From NCBI GenBank assembly GCA_022702705.1, contig CM040423.1, positions 39,350,392 through 39,414,391 of the forward strand: a stretch of 64,000 nt of DNA, written 5' to 3'. Positions within the stretch are counted from its first letter, which is position 1; each line of letters begins with the position of its first letter. The DNA is from Papilionanthe hookeriana x Papilionanthe teres (taxonomy: Eukaryota; Streptophyta; Magnoliopsida; Asparagales; Orchidaceae). Below the pieces are notes generated by a model that was not told where the DNA came from, searched no databases, and saw nothing but the letters and a program-made list of their open reading frames with translations. Both the position numbers and the translations under genes were made by a program. Of this stretch, positions 47,230 to 57,591 are shown one piece after another.

Positions 47230-47650
47230 AACTCATATCGAAAAACATTACATATTCATGCATCCATTCGCAAAGATCACCTGCGAATCTTCTTTCCACG
47301 AGGTCTTCACTTAACCATCTATTATCGCCTTCCAAAGTTGGTCATTCACATAACAAATTGTTGCAATGAATAAATGGTAGAACAAACCATTTTTTCCAAC
47401 TCATCGTATGGAAGATTCTTGAAACCTTTTCCCGACACTCGATGTACTTTATTCGATATCTCGTTCAAAAGATCGATCCCATGCGCGCGAGATGTCTCTT
47501 CACGTAAGCAACACTAAGCCCGCGGTATATTTGGAAAAAGATGCCATCGACTTGCAGCCTATCGTGAGATAACGTAAACCAATCTCAATTCTTTCGAATC
47601 CACATCTCCTCCTAAAATATCGAGATATTTATGCTCGATGAACATTGCTT
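47230..47650 (-). pseudogene. Unrecognised coding-like stretch inside the MULE
   Basis: Read leftward, one frame is open with two stops between about 47,580 and 47,240. It reads VDGIFFQIYRGLSVAYVKRH, RYRIKYIECREKVSRIFHTM, SWKKWFVLPFIHCNN and RWLSEDLVERRFAGDLCEWM. Composition is protein-like (aromatic, charged, non-repetitive). I do not recognise the family. It could be a fragment of a captured host gene or an extra MULE gene; the nearest known gene, the protease, is on the same strand but 2.2 kb to the right. Confidence 0.35.
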
Positions 47651-48300
47651 TATAATACATATATAAAGTATAAATGAATATCGAGAATTGTATTATTAAA
47701 ATTTTAAAAATATTTATCGCTTACCAATCCAAGCAAGAAGAGAGCATTACTATTTTCACTATCAAGACAACTCGAAGAAATCTTAAATATCCTCGCTTAT
47801 CGTGCCGCTTCATGCCCCAATCTTCAAAGCACTACGTATTTTCCTACCCTTTTTGACGAAGATGTTGCATGAAATTTTTTGCACCTAAAAAGAGACCAAT
47901 ATTTTGATTAATTATATCATAGTTACATGATTGAAAGAGGTATGGCAAATTAGAAAAATGATAATTCCATAATAAATTATACTCACGTTTTCCGAAAATT
48001 TCTAATATCTCTCGATAAGTGATGGAGAGACAGAGATCATTTTCAGCAATATTTCCTCCAAAAGGTCGTGGAAGTGAATAAATGCGCGGCTCCTTGTTGT
48101 TTAGAAAATGAAGACAAAAATTATAAGGTTAATGTAGAATCGCAACAAAATAACAATGTAATATATACCGTTGAATCGAGGGCGGCTTATCCGCATATCA
48201 CCCAAAAGAGAAAGCTTTCTTATAGTAGCAGCTTCTAAAAGAGGAAAGATTGCAATAAATTAAGAGTTTATTTCTAAAAGAGGAAAGATCAGTATGGCGG
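47651..48300. other. AT-rich MULE interior
   Basis: No gene is recognised. GTATATATTACATTG and ATATATAAAGTATAAATG runs are common. Short frames on both strands lack motifs. Confidence 0.4.
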
Positions 48301-48745
48301 CTTATCCGTATTGTACTTCAAGATCTGTTCGGAGTTCGAGTATAAGAATGCTATCTCCTAATAAAAAACGAATGTAGATTAAGACTATTACCTCGACGAA
48401 CTCGTCGCTCGTGACCATTTTCGTCGCTAGTCCCCTTCTTCTTTTTTTGGTCTTCCGATTCCATCGTATCTTCTAATGTTCTTTTCTACTAGATTCGAAA
48501 ACGCAATACTTCGAAAACCTCAAAATTTAAATTTTTTGAGGGCTATTAAATGCGTAGCGGCAAAGTACTCGAGACGTTTCGTTTCCAGTTGTATTTCCTG
48601 GCATTGAGCGGTATAAATGCGTAGCTTTCCTCCGGCAAAGTACTCGAGACGTTTCGTTTCCAAATTGTATTTCGTCGACATTGAGCAAGCATTAGATGCG
48701 TAGCTTTCCTCAGCAGATGACGCGGAATTTAATTTAAAAATACAC
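48300..48745. repeat. MULE internal duplicated segment, copy A
   Basis: Order of blocks: ATAATGCTATCTC-like (ATAAGAATGCTATCTCC), GACGAACTCGTCGCTCGTGACC, ACCTCAAAATTTAAATTTT, AAAGTACTCGAGACGTTTCG. It matches 53,075-53,470 in the same orientation. Within copy A the last block occurs twice (about 48,565 and 48,635). On the minus strand an ATG opens MESEDQKKKKGTSDENGHER and reaches a donor-like AGGTAATAG, so it may be a first-exon or promoter module. Confidence 0.6.
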
Positions 48746-48829
48746 TTTTTTTCTTTATTCAAAAGAGTATATTTAATAAAAAAAATGTATTATAAATATT
48801 TAATATAAAAAAACTCTTTTTTCGGATCT

Positions 48830-49020
48830 TATTCAATAACAAAGCAAGACGAGTTGGAGAACACGACGAATATTCCAATACAACCGACGTTATCCATGAA
48901 TAAAACAAGGAATATTCCAATAAATCGCTTTAACTCCAAACATGGCGGAACACCGTAGTATCTAAGTAAGTATTCCGATCGTTTTTAGAGTAGTATTATG
49001 TGTTATTAAATTTACGCTCA
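48830..49020. repeat. Inverted partial copy of the 445-bp MULE repeat
   Basis: GAATATTCCAATACAACC-type blocks, AAACAAGGAATATTCCAATA and GTATTCCGATCGTTTTTAGAG are the reverse complement of the head of the repeat unit. The copy lies head to head with the direct copy at 49,090-49,410, giving a second possible hairpin. Confidence 0.7.
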
Positions 49021-49089
49021 ACTGTATTCGGCGAAATGTTTCGAAGATATCATCCACCGTATTCAAGTGTTTTTCGTAATATATAAAAT

Positions 49090-49410
49090 TTACATACGTA
49101 ATACTTAAGAGTTTATAAGAAACGAAATAATTTTTAGATAAGATTGCATAATTATTAAAATTTTAATATTACAATCAGCTTAAATTTAATAACACATAAT
49201 ACACTCTAAAAACGATGGAAATATTACTTAGATACAACCGCGCTCGGCCACGATCGGAGGTAAAGCGGCCAGTATTGAATATTCTTTGTTTTATTCCCGG
49301 ACAACGCCGGTCAGTATTGGAATATTCCGCGTGTTCCTCCAACTCGTCGGCACTACAACCCGAATACGACGCCGATATCATCCCTATACACCGTAAATAA
49401 ATAAGAAGAT
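49090..49410. repeat. Direct partial copy of the 445-bp MULE repeat
   Basis: Runs from the tail of one unit (ATACTTAAGAGTTTATAAG, AAAATTTTAATATTACAATC) through the junction AAAACGATGGAAATATTACTTAG (49,208-) into the head of the next unit (GGAATATTCCGCGTG), then stops at about 49,400. Confidence 0.75.
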
Positions 49411-49895
49411 CGTAGATGTATCGTAGTATTTTCGCAGTTGTATCTTGTGAACCATTAAAAGTCCCGTCTCTCTATCGTTTGATTTTAGTTGTTTTTTTGT
49501 ATTATTCTAGTTTTATTCCGTAGTTGGGTCTTCATTTCGAAGAAACCGTAATAAATACCGTAAAGATTCATCTGATACACTGTAATAAACTGCAAATAAA
49601 CTGCAAATCCAAGTCAAGGCACAATGAACATTGATATAATTTCTCCAATACACCAAAAAAATGACAAAAGAAATGAAGCATTGGAATTTTCCATCAAAAC
49701 AACCACCATACATAGTATCTGACAACCAACAATGACTTAAAGCAATAAACCAATTTCAATCACTCGTCAAATTCTTTTCGATCGTATTTAATAACGTATG
49801 AAACCACATGCAGAGGTCATATGCTAGTTGAGCGCGATTCTGGCATTTCAAGCATGCCAACTTCGCTCTCGCTCTGAGCCGATGGGTAGCACGTG

Positions 49896-52760
49896 TTAGT
49901 CTTTCAATATATTTGCGTAGACAAACATGCCGCAATCAACGCCGTTTCGTCCGTTCGGGAATACCTTCGACGCGAGCCACACCCCATGACGCGGGTTTCC
50001 TATTCTCGAAGCATTCGCCGGTTAAGCGTGTAAATAGTTCGATCTACAAAGTGCAATATAACAGCTTACTATTTAATCTACACAAGTCAAGGAAATTAAA
50101 TTATCGTCCACCATATACTCACAAAGTCTTCGCAAATATCCTCGTGTATGTCGTCGGTAGAGAATCGTATATTCGCCACTTTTTATTTTTTAGATCGCAA
50201 ACCAACAACACCCAACGAGAATTATGCACAATAGGAAAAAATATAAAATCCGAGTTAGATACCGCCGTGGGAGTGATGTGCGACAGTAAATCGATAAGGG
50301 TCGCCATCCATTTTACGATAACTCTGTAGAAACGATATTTAGTTAAAATTTTAATGTCATTCATTAATATGTCAAACAAACTAAACTAAGGGCATTACCC
50401 AAAATAATGGGGTAACATAAAGGTATTTCGGTACTTGTGGGATGCATCCTCTTCATTTGGTACAAGATGGCTGGCGAGGGCATCGATACGATCATTACCG
50501 ATAAACTCATTAAAAAGCAAGTCGTCCATCATCCCACGATCTAACAACAAGAAGCGTTGATTTATGATGATATCACTCCCGCATTAAAATCAACCCCATT
50601 TAATGTCAGCTATGTATTAAAGATATGTGAAAAACATTATATAAAAGTTGGTGCACGTACGGCTTCTTATAATTTGTCAAAAACTTTTCAATTATACGGC
50701 GATGGTCATCTCCGATAAGGTCTCTACCGGATACGTTGTTATGTCTCTCAACTCTTCGTCGTCGTGCACAAATGAACTCAACTTTAATGTATGATGTTTA
50801 AATAGAAGCATATATAAATGGATTTAGTAATATTTATAGAAATACCATCGTGGGAGGCACGGTAATTCCTGGTCGATACAACACTAATGATTTCGAAGTA
50901 CCCGGTCGCCGGTGCAACTTCCCGTGGAGTCGGAGTGGTCAAAGACACGGTGAGGGGGGCTGGACCGTCCGGAGCCGGTGCATCATCCCTTTGTCGTGTC
51001 TCTTCATCATTGGTTTCCCGAATAATCTTCTCAATTAATGCAGATATCTGTGCAAGGGGTTTTGTTCCTGGTGAGGGGGTCTGCTCGTCTGTTGTATCCT
51101 TCACCGTCTTCCTTCTTTTGAATTGAAAGGATGTGAAGGTGATTTCACAACCCTCTTCACCCGACTCCGTCGGCGCTTCACCCTCTGCATCAAGCTAGGT
51201 ATGGATAAGGCTACATCAACCCGATCATGAACATCGGCTTCAACCTCCGGCATGACAAGTTGTCATCCTCCTCACCCTCTCCGGATCGGGAGGTGCGACC
51301 TCCCATGATATTTTCATTCGCATTGGGTGGGACTTCAACAGTTGTTCGGTAAAGCAGTAGGGTCTTCAAATTCAGCGAATAGGGTCTCAAAAAATAGTAG
51401 TCTCCAAATTCAGTAAGTAGGTTCTTCCGGTGCAGCCGTAGTGTCTCCAAAAGAATCAACTTCAGAGATAGGGATTTCAAAAGTAGGGTCTTCACAGTAG
51501 AGGACTTCGGGCCGGCCACCGGGTAGAATTCTCTAGCCACTTCGGGTTCTTTGATCGATAAATGTCGCTCAATCCTATCAACCTTTTGGCTCAGCTCTCG
51601 ACATTTGCAACTGCACCCCGTCAACCCAACATTTACGGTGTCGAAGTTTCCCGATATTGCTCGTACACATTGTTCCCGGCGTCCGACTAATTCATTCATA
51701 ACTTCGATGTTGCGAGTCATGGTAGCTAGGAGCGAAGAAATGGTGTTATTATCCTGCAGAACTCCACCAATAGAAAATGAAGGTGAAGAGGGGGATAGAA
51801 GTTCGCTTGTTGAACTCGGACCGGCTTGGAAGGCCCTCGTCCGGTTGCCAATCCACATAAGTTCATCGGCAGTAACATCACCGAATTTGTCTTCGCACCT
51901 AAATACAGCTTTCAACAAGGTATGAAATGTTTTATTAACCATTACACAGCCTAGTACTTCGTTAGAACGTCGGGAGTGACTCACTATTTCAAGTGTTTAA
52001 CCGCTCAAGAATAGGTCGACTGCGACGAGTTCCACTTAAGGGACCTCGCCACCGCAACATTCTTGGTCCAAGCATCGGGAGCCGCGGGAGGCACCGGAGA
52101 AGTGTGCTCAAAAAACCAAAGTCGCGTGGAATCAATGTAACATTAGCATTACCGATCAATCAATAAAGTAAATAGAATGATTAAATAAGATACTAACCGT
52201 TAACAAAAATAGAAACCCATTTATGTAGCCAATTGAGCGATTCAGTCTAATTTTAATGGCAACTGCGTTGATCTGCTCTAAAAGATATTCACAGATAGCC
52301 GCAGGCCAGTTGTATGAGGAGAATGACTCTAAATTATCACCGTAGGCATCAAGGTCCGAAGGAAAACCGAAATTACTTCGATGGAAAAAATAAGTTCGAC
52401 AACGGATATTTTATGTAGAGGTTCTCAAATGGGATCGAAGTATCCCTCTCGCATACACTAATAGTCCGTCCTTTATGTTAACAAGCATTCATTGTCGCCG
52501 ATGGACGTAGCTTCCACTTCGGCATCGGTCCTCTCGTTCGACATCCCAATTAAAAGTGCAATTTCATCAGCAAGAATCTCAAGCTCTTTCCCACCTAATT
52601 CGAACAACATTTTGTCATGCCTCCAACACCGTAGTATTTGCAGAGTGAGAATATTGTCCCTGGGATACGGAGGCAAATCAAAGAACCGGCGAATATTCGG
52701 CCGATCGAGATTACTCATGATGCCTTCGTAGATCTGCAGCTCGACCACATCAAGTAACTC
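49896..52760 (-). pseudogene. Ulp1/SENP-like cysteine protease gene of the MULE, degenerate
   Basis: Read leftward. The N-terminal exon (52,748-52,473) reads IRRFFDLPPYPRDNILTLQI and FELGGKELEILADEIALLIG, the type of domain often found before C48 proteases in plant elements. A 257-codon frame (51,984-51,211) has a coiled-coil-like middle (MTRNIEVMNELVGRREQCVR, then CKCRELSQKVDRIERHLSIK). A Pro/Thr-rich linker (51,104-50,880) leads to the protease domain from about 50,560 (MMDDLLFNEFIGNDRIDALA). The core is SDFIFFPIVHNSRWVLLVCD and KKWRIYDSLP, then NGVDCGMFVYANILKD with the stop at 49,896. The catalytic Cys (DCG) and Asp (YDSLP) are visible. The His of the usual HW pair reads RW here, and the oxyanion Gln is not evident. 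Ulp1/SENP proteases release SUMO from targets; that role is family knowledge and not shown for this copy. Confidence 0.85.
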
Positions 52761-53074
52761 CCTCGCGAGGACTCGCCGACATCTACAGACCTCATGTTTC
52801 TCGAGTTAAGAAACTCCGTAGAACAAAAAAAAGCCTTAGTTTTATTATTGTAGTTTTAAGAGTTTTTCGAGTTTTGTTCTAGTTGTTTTTTGATTTTATT
52901 TCAATTTTATTTCTACGCTCGCTTTATTTTCGTAACATTTATTGTTTATATGAATATTATTGTGTTTAGATGTTTTGGCTCGTGGTTAGGTTACACACCG
53001 GAAATTCCTCGATTTTATTCGGGTCGTATTCGGATCATATTACGTATATTCGGCTTGTACTTCGCATTGTTTCG
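52761..53074 (-). promoter_or_regulatory. Likely leader/promoter region of the protease gene
   Basis: The 300 bases right of the first recognised protease exon carry no coding signature and lead into the duplicated segment at 53,075. Direction of transcription is leftward, so this is the 5' side. No firm TATA box can be chosen among several AT-rich candidates. Confidence 0.3.
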
Positions 53075-53480
53075 AGTTTAAGTATAATAATGCTATCTCG
53101 CTAATAAAAATACGAAGGTAGATTACGAGTAGTACTTCTACGAACTCGTCGCCGTGACCATTTTGTCGCTGATCCCCTTATTCTTTTCTCGTATTCGGTC
53201 TTCTCGCGTAGGTCGATTAGATTGTTGCTCCACATTCAACCGAACCTCTCGTTTCCATCATATCTTCCGACTCCATCGCCGTGTTCTCTCGCTTCCATCG
53301 ACGTAAATTCGAGAAGCCGGATAACGTTCTTCTCTACTCGACTAGAGAACGAAATACTCGTAAACCCTAGAAATTTTAATTTTGGACCGCAGAAAAGTGG
53401 TGCGTAGTATTCCTCCGGAAAAGTACTCGACAAGACGTTTCGTTTCCAAATAGTATTTCCCGGGCATCGGCGCCGAATTT
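53075..53480. repeat. MULE internal duplicated segment, copy B
   Basis: Partner of 48,300-48,745: ATAATAATGCTATCTCGC, ACGAACTCGTCGCCGTGACC, CTAGAAATTTTAATTTTGG and AAAGTACTCGACAAGACG follow in the same order, with an extra block (about 53,215-53,315) that copy A lacks. The 111-codon frame on the minus strand lies in this repeat and has no family motif. Confidence 0.6.
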
Positions 53481-53721
53481 CAAAAGGGCAAGACAATTTT
53501 AAAAAAATATTTTTTACCATAGTTCTCGAAAAACACTGAATATTCCAAAACACTCGGCTTAACATCCGCACTTCTTCTACGTCGTTGTATTTAAGAAATA
53601 TTACAAGAGTTTAATAGCAGTACTATATTCCAATAACCACCAACTCGAACGAATTCGACCGTAATCCAACGGCGATATAATCGCAATACAACGGTATTAG
53701 ATATTCCAATTCATTCTTTTT

Positions 53722-54224
53722 TTGTAATCGAGAAAAGTTATGTACTTATGTAATACGTAAAAGTTTATATTAAAGAAAATAATAATTACAAACAATTGCA
53801 TAATTATGAAAATTTTAATATTACAATCTCGTAAATTTAATATCATCAAATACACTCTAAAAACGATCCGAATATTACTTGATACAACCGCTCTCGGCAT
53901 GATCGGAGCTAAAGCTGTCAGTATTGGAATATTCTGGTCGTATTCCGACGAGCTGGATTAAAAATCGGAATATTCCAATACAACCGGCGTTTTTCATGAA
54001 TAATTCAAGGAATATTCCAATACAACCTCTTTAGCTCCAATCATGCCCGAGCGCGGTTGTATCCAAGTAATATTCCGATCGTTTTTAGAGTGTATTAGAT
54101 GATATTAAATTTACGCAGATTGTAATATTAAAATTTTTATAATTATGCAATTGTTTGTAATTATTATTTTCTTTAATATAAACTTTTACGTATTACATAA
54201 GTATATAACTTTTCTCGATTACAA
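53722..54224. repeat. 503-bp palindrome inside the MULE
   Basis: The left arm starts TTGTAATCGAGAAAAGTTAT at 53,722; its reverse complement ends at 54,224. Arms match almost completely over about 215 bases each: CTTATGTAATACGTAAAAG, AATAATTACAAACAATTGC, AACGATCCGAATATTACTT. The central 70-80 bases are asymmetric, with an extra GGAATATTCCAATACAACCGG on the right side. It consists of two 445-bp repeat units head to head. If transcribed, it would fold into a long hairpin RNA. Confidence 0.9.
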
Positions 54225-54580
54225 AACAAGACCGAATCGGAGTATTTAACTCGTTGTATTCAAATTATATCTCCGTCGTATAGCTGTCGTATTCCAACGA
54301 GTTGTAGTAAAACGCTGAATATTCCAATACAACCTCGTTTTGTTCATGAATAAAACAAGAAATATTCCAATACAACCGCTTTTACTCCACTTATGCCCGA
54401 CTGTAGTTAGTATCTGAGTGATATTCCTATTGTTTTTAGAGTTTATTAACCTCTATTAAAATTATGCAATTAGTAATATTAAAATTTTGATAATAATGCA
54501 ATTTTTTGAAATTATTATTTTCTCTAATATAAACTTTTAAGTATTACATTAATATATAACTTTTTTCATTAACAAAACAA
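54225..54580. repeat. Further inverted copy of the 445-bp MULE repeat
   Basis: GAATATTCCAATACAACC and ATTACATTAATATATAACTT follow the palindrome in inverted orientation with more divergence, so the right side carries two consecutive inverted units, opposite to the tandem units on the left side. Confidence 0.75.
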
Positions 54581-55876
54581 CACTGAATATGCTGGACTAT
54601 TTATTCGAAAATGTTTATTGATACAACTAAAAAAATACCATGATATTTCCACAATGCAAGTAGAGATCTATGATACATCCATCTACGATTTAACTGTGTT
54701 GAGTTCCGACTATATCGCCGTTGATACAACGAAAAAAAATACCACTCGGAGTCACATGACTAAATACAACCCTAAAATAACATAGGTATCGTTCAAATAC
54801 AACGTAGTTAAGTCGCACCGTTGTATCAGATAGGAGTGCTGAATATCTCTAATACTACCGCGCCGGTCGTATTAGAATATTCCGCGTTTTATTCCGACAA
54901 CTCGCGTAACGTTACCGAATACGACCGTAAAACAACATAGATATTCTTCAAATACAATAAAGTTAAATCGTAAAGATGGACATATTAGATATCTCCGATT
55001 GTATCGTTGATGTATTCTTGTATTTTCGGAGTCGTATTTTCTCGCACCGTTCAATTTTATTTTTGTTATATTTTTGTATTATTGTCTTTTTATTCGTAGA
55101 GTTGTATTTTTGCCTTCATAATCTGTTAATCGACAATATTTGATTTTCAAATAAACCGTAATAAAGCATTTTCCGATGACGTAATAAACCGAAAAAAACA
55201 CTCTGTAGCATTTCCGATTTCGACCGTTAAACCTTCGTCGGGGTAATTTGGAATAAACCGTCATAAACACGGTAAAAAATCATCCAATATACCGTACGTA
55301 GCAAAATAAACTACAATACAACACGTTTAGAGTCCGTATTTCTTCTCATGTACCGTTGTATTTCGAGAAATATTATAAGTGTTTTATAACTCGTATTTTT
55401 TTGCGTAAAAACATAACTCCGCGATAAAACAAATATTATAAGAAAATAAAACCTAGATGTTACAAAGCGTAACGTAAATATAATCGCAATACAAGCCAAA
55501 ATGTTATTAAAATCAAATCAAAACATTGTCAACTCCTACATTAAATTAAAACTGTAGAAAACTTTTACAGTGTCGCTTTCAGTGTTACTCGAATAATACT
55601 GAATTACAACTTAAATAAAACTCTAATAATACCAAAAACAAAATTCTCAAAATAAAACGAACTTATAAGACAATAAAACCTAAATTTTACGAATGCGTAA
55701 CGTAAACAATAATTTATATAATCATCTTCTAAATCCATCTTCACTCGTTCTACCCTCATCCAGAATCTCAAGCACCTCCAGTGAATAAAAAATCCACCTC
55801 ATTATCATTGCGTCGTCCCTCCAAAAATCAAATTTCAGCTCCGCAGCTCCACGACAAGGTAGGTCGACAAAAACCC
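54581..55876. other. MULE right subterminal region, non-coding
   Basis: AT-rich with a short GTATTAGAATATTCCGCG at about 54,866 and another at 54,840-54,900 in the orientation of the left-side repeats. From 55,540 the ATAATACxxAA/ACTCGAATAATAC style resembles the arrays at 1-360 and 30,190-30,830. No gene is recognised. Confidence 0.5.
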
Positions 55877-56113
55877 TAAATGCTCAGCATCCTAAATATA
55901 ATGGAGACAAAAAATGCCTTTATGATTCGATGGGAAAATAAAGCGGCAAAAATTTCGGCAAATTTCTGCTCGGGTCGGGTCGGCCTGCGTAATCGAGATA
56001 AAAAAGCCTTTTTTTTCAAACGTGCCATGGTAGGGTCCAGAAATCCATGTGACGCGTTTTTATTGGCTACCGGACGCATCGCTGCGTACGCTGTCCGGAC
56101 AGAATAAAAATTC
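55877..56113. repeat. MULE right terminal inverted repeat
   Basis: Ends CCGGACAGAATAAAAATTC at 56,113 and pairs with the left repeat. Open frames across it on both strands (for example the 114-codon minus-strand frame that runs through the junction) are by-products. Confidence 0.93.
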
Positions 56114-56122
56114 CTACTATAG
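56114..56122. repeat. 9-bp target site duplication, right copy (CTACTATAG)
   Basis: Exact repeat of 41,674-41,682, directly after the right inverted repeat. Confidence 0.93.
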
Positions 56123-56465
56123 ATACTATAATATACTTTTTGTGTGGGAAGGGATTGAGCGACCGTATTCAATTCTTGTGTATGGTGAATGTATGTAATA
56201 ATTTTTTCCCACCATGCCACTATATTGAAATTAGAAAATTTTTTATCAATAATCTTGTGATGTTTTATTATTAACGCTCAGAATCTTCAAGTTTACATAT
56301 CGCTATCCAAAATTTAATATTTACAAAAACAATCACGAAAACATATTTAACTGCTCAAAAATATTACTCTATTAAGATGTTGAGAAAATGCCAAGCAATC
56401 TTCTTAATTCTCCAATTTAACGACTCATGACGTGGCTCGAAAGATAGTGATCATCAGTAGGTGCA
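56123..56465 (-). promoter_or_regulatory. Displaced ancestral upstream region of RPS21
   Basis: Before the Mutator-like insertion these 340 bases continued directly from 41,673, so they are the old promoter region of RPS21 between about -105 and -450 from the start codon. The target duplication proves the adjacency. No specific element is recognised beyond AT-richness. The copia element at 56,471 cuts it off further out. Confidence 0.6.
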
Positions 56466-56470
56466 AACTC

Positions 56471-57236
56471 TGTAAGAAATTCATGTGTGAACTTTATGAC
56501 ACAAATTCCAAAGATACATAATAGTCAATATCTTTTAAATTCGTGATTTTTACATATCTATAATAAAGTAACTAATACATGTATTCATGACGAAGTAATT
56601 TGATCTTGAAGAAAATTGATCCTGAAGAGATGGAGTTTCTCTCTCTAATCCCTTAAAACTTTCTCGTACTTTTGATGAGAGAAATGTACGCGGTGTGTGT
56701 AGGTAGAGATGACTCATTCTCACTTTCATGCTCTATTTAACCACCATCTATCAAGGGGGTTATTAACCAATAGGATTTATGACAATTTAATAAATTAATT
56801 GATTTTATATTATTAAAATCAATGACATAAGTTAGTAACCTCTATTCATTTAGGGGTTACATGAGTTAACAAATAAATATCATGAGTTATCATAAGTTAT
56901 GACATAAATAACATAAGTTTTCATGAGTTATAAAAATTAATAACTTAAGTTATCATTTATTATGACATAAGTTATAAGTTAAGAAATTAAATAACTTAAG
57001 TTATCATGAGTTATAAAATTAAATAACTTAAGTTATAATTCATTATGACATAATTTATGAGTTAATAAAATAAATTACTTAAGTTATCATAAGTTATAAA
57101 AATAAATAACTTTTATTATAACATAAGTTAAGAGTTAAGAAAATAAAAAACTTATGTTATTATGAGTTCTAAAATAAATGACAAATTATTGATAAATTAT
57201 TAAAATGAATGTGAGTCACAAAATAAAAATTTAACA
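56471..57236 (-). repeat. Copia element 2, 3' LTR
   Basis: 766 bases, starting TGTAAGAAATTCATG and ending AAATTTAACA. From about 56,870 to 57,180 it contains about seven units of TTATxAGTTATAAAAxTAA and AATAACTTAAGTTATCATGA, short near-palindromes that could form small cruciforms. Confidence 0.95.
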
Positions 57237-57591
57237 TTCTCCCACTTTGTTCACTTAATTTTAATAAGTGCGTAACATACTCGCATAAAATGTAAAATAA
57301 ATCCTTCTTTATATCGGTTAAATCATAAATTATTTAATAAGTATGAAATTAATATGAATCATGGCGGTTGTGCATCAATTTATCGACACAATCCTTCCAT
57401 GTATCACAATATCAATTACATACTTAAGCATAACGAGAATTAACATCATGGTCCCATAATGTCTATTGAAGACAAATCTTGTTGAACATCAAGCAAAATA
57501 AAGTGTACACTAACGATAAAAAAACAAGATTTATAAATATCAGAAACAAGAAAAATTGAGCTCAATGTGTCAAAATACGAAGAGCATAAAA

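Larger units (their letters stand above)
41683..56113. mobile_element. Mutator-like element (MULE) with transposase and Ulp1 protease genes
   Basis: The 14,431-base element has terminal inverted repeats of about 240 bases and a perfect 9-bp target duplication CTACTATAG. Inside, left to right: CpG-rich left end, AT-rich leader, FAR1/FHY3-type transposase (plus strand), four tandem 445-bp repeats, a coding-like stretch, inverted repeat units, a Ulp1/SENP-like protease gene (minus strand), a duplicated leader segment, a 500-bp palindrome, and the right end. Plant MULEs with a Ulp1-like gene are known (the Kaonashi type of Arabidopsis and a melon relative). Both genes are degenerate here, so this copy is probably not autonomous, although its ends look movable. 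Confidence 0.95.

Noticed and set aside
55876..56220. 114-codon minus-strand frame across the MULE right end
   Set aside because: It crosses the inverted repeat and the target duplication, so it cannot be an ancestral gene; no motif.
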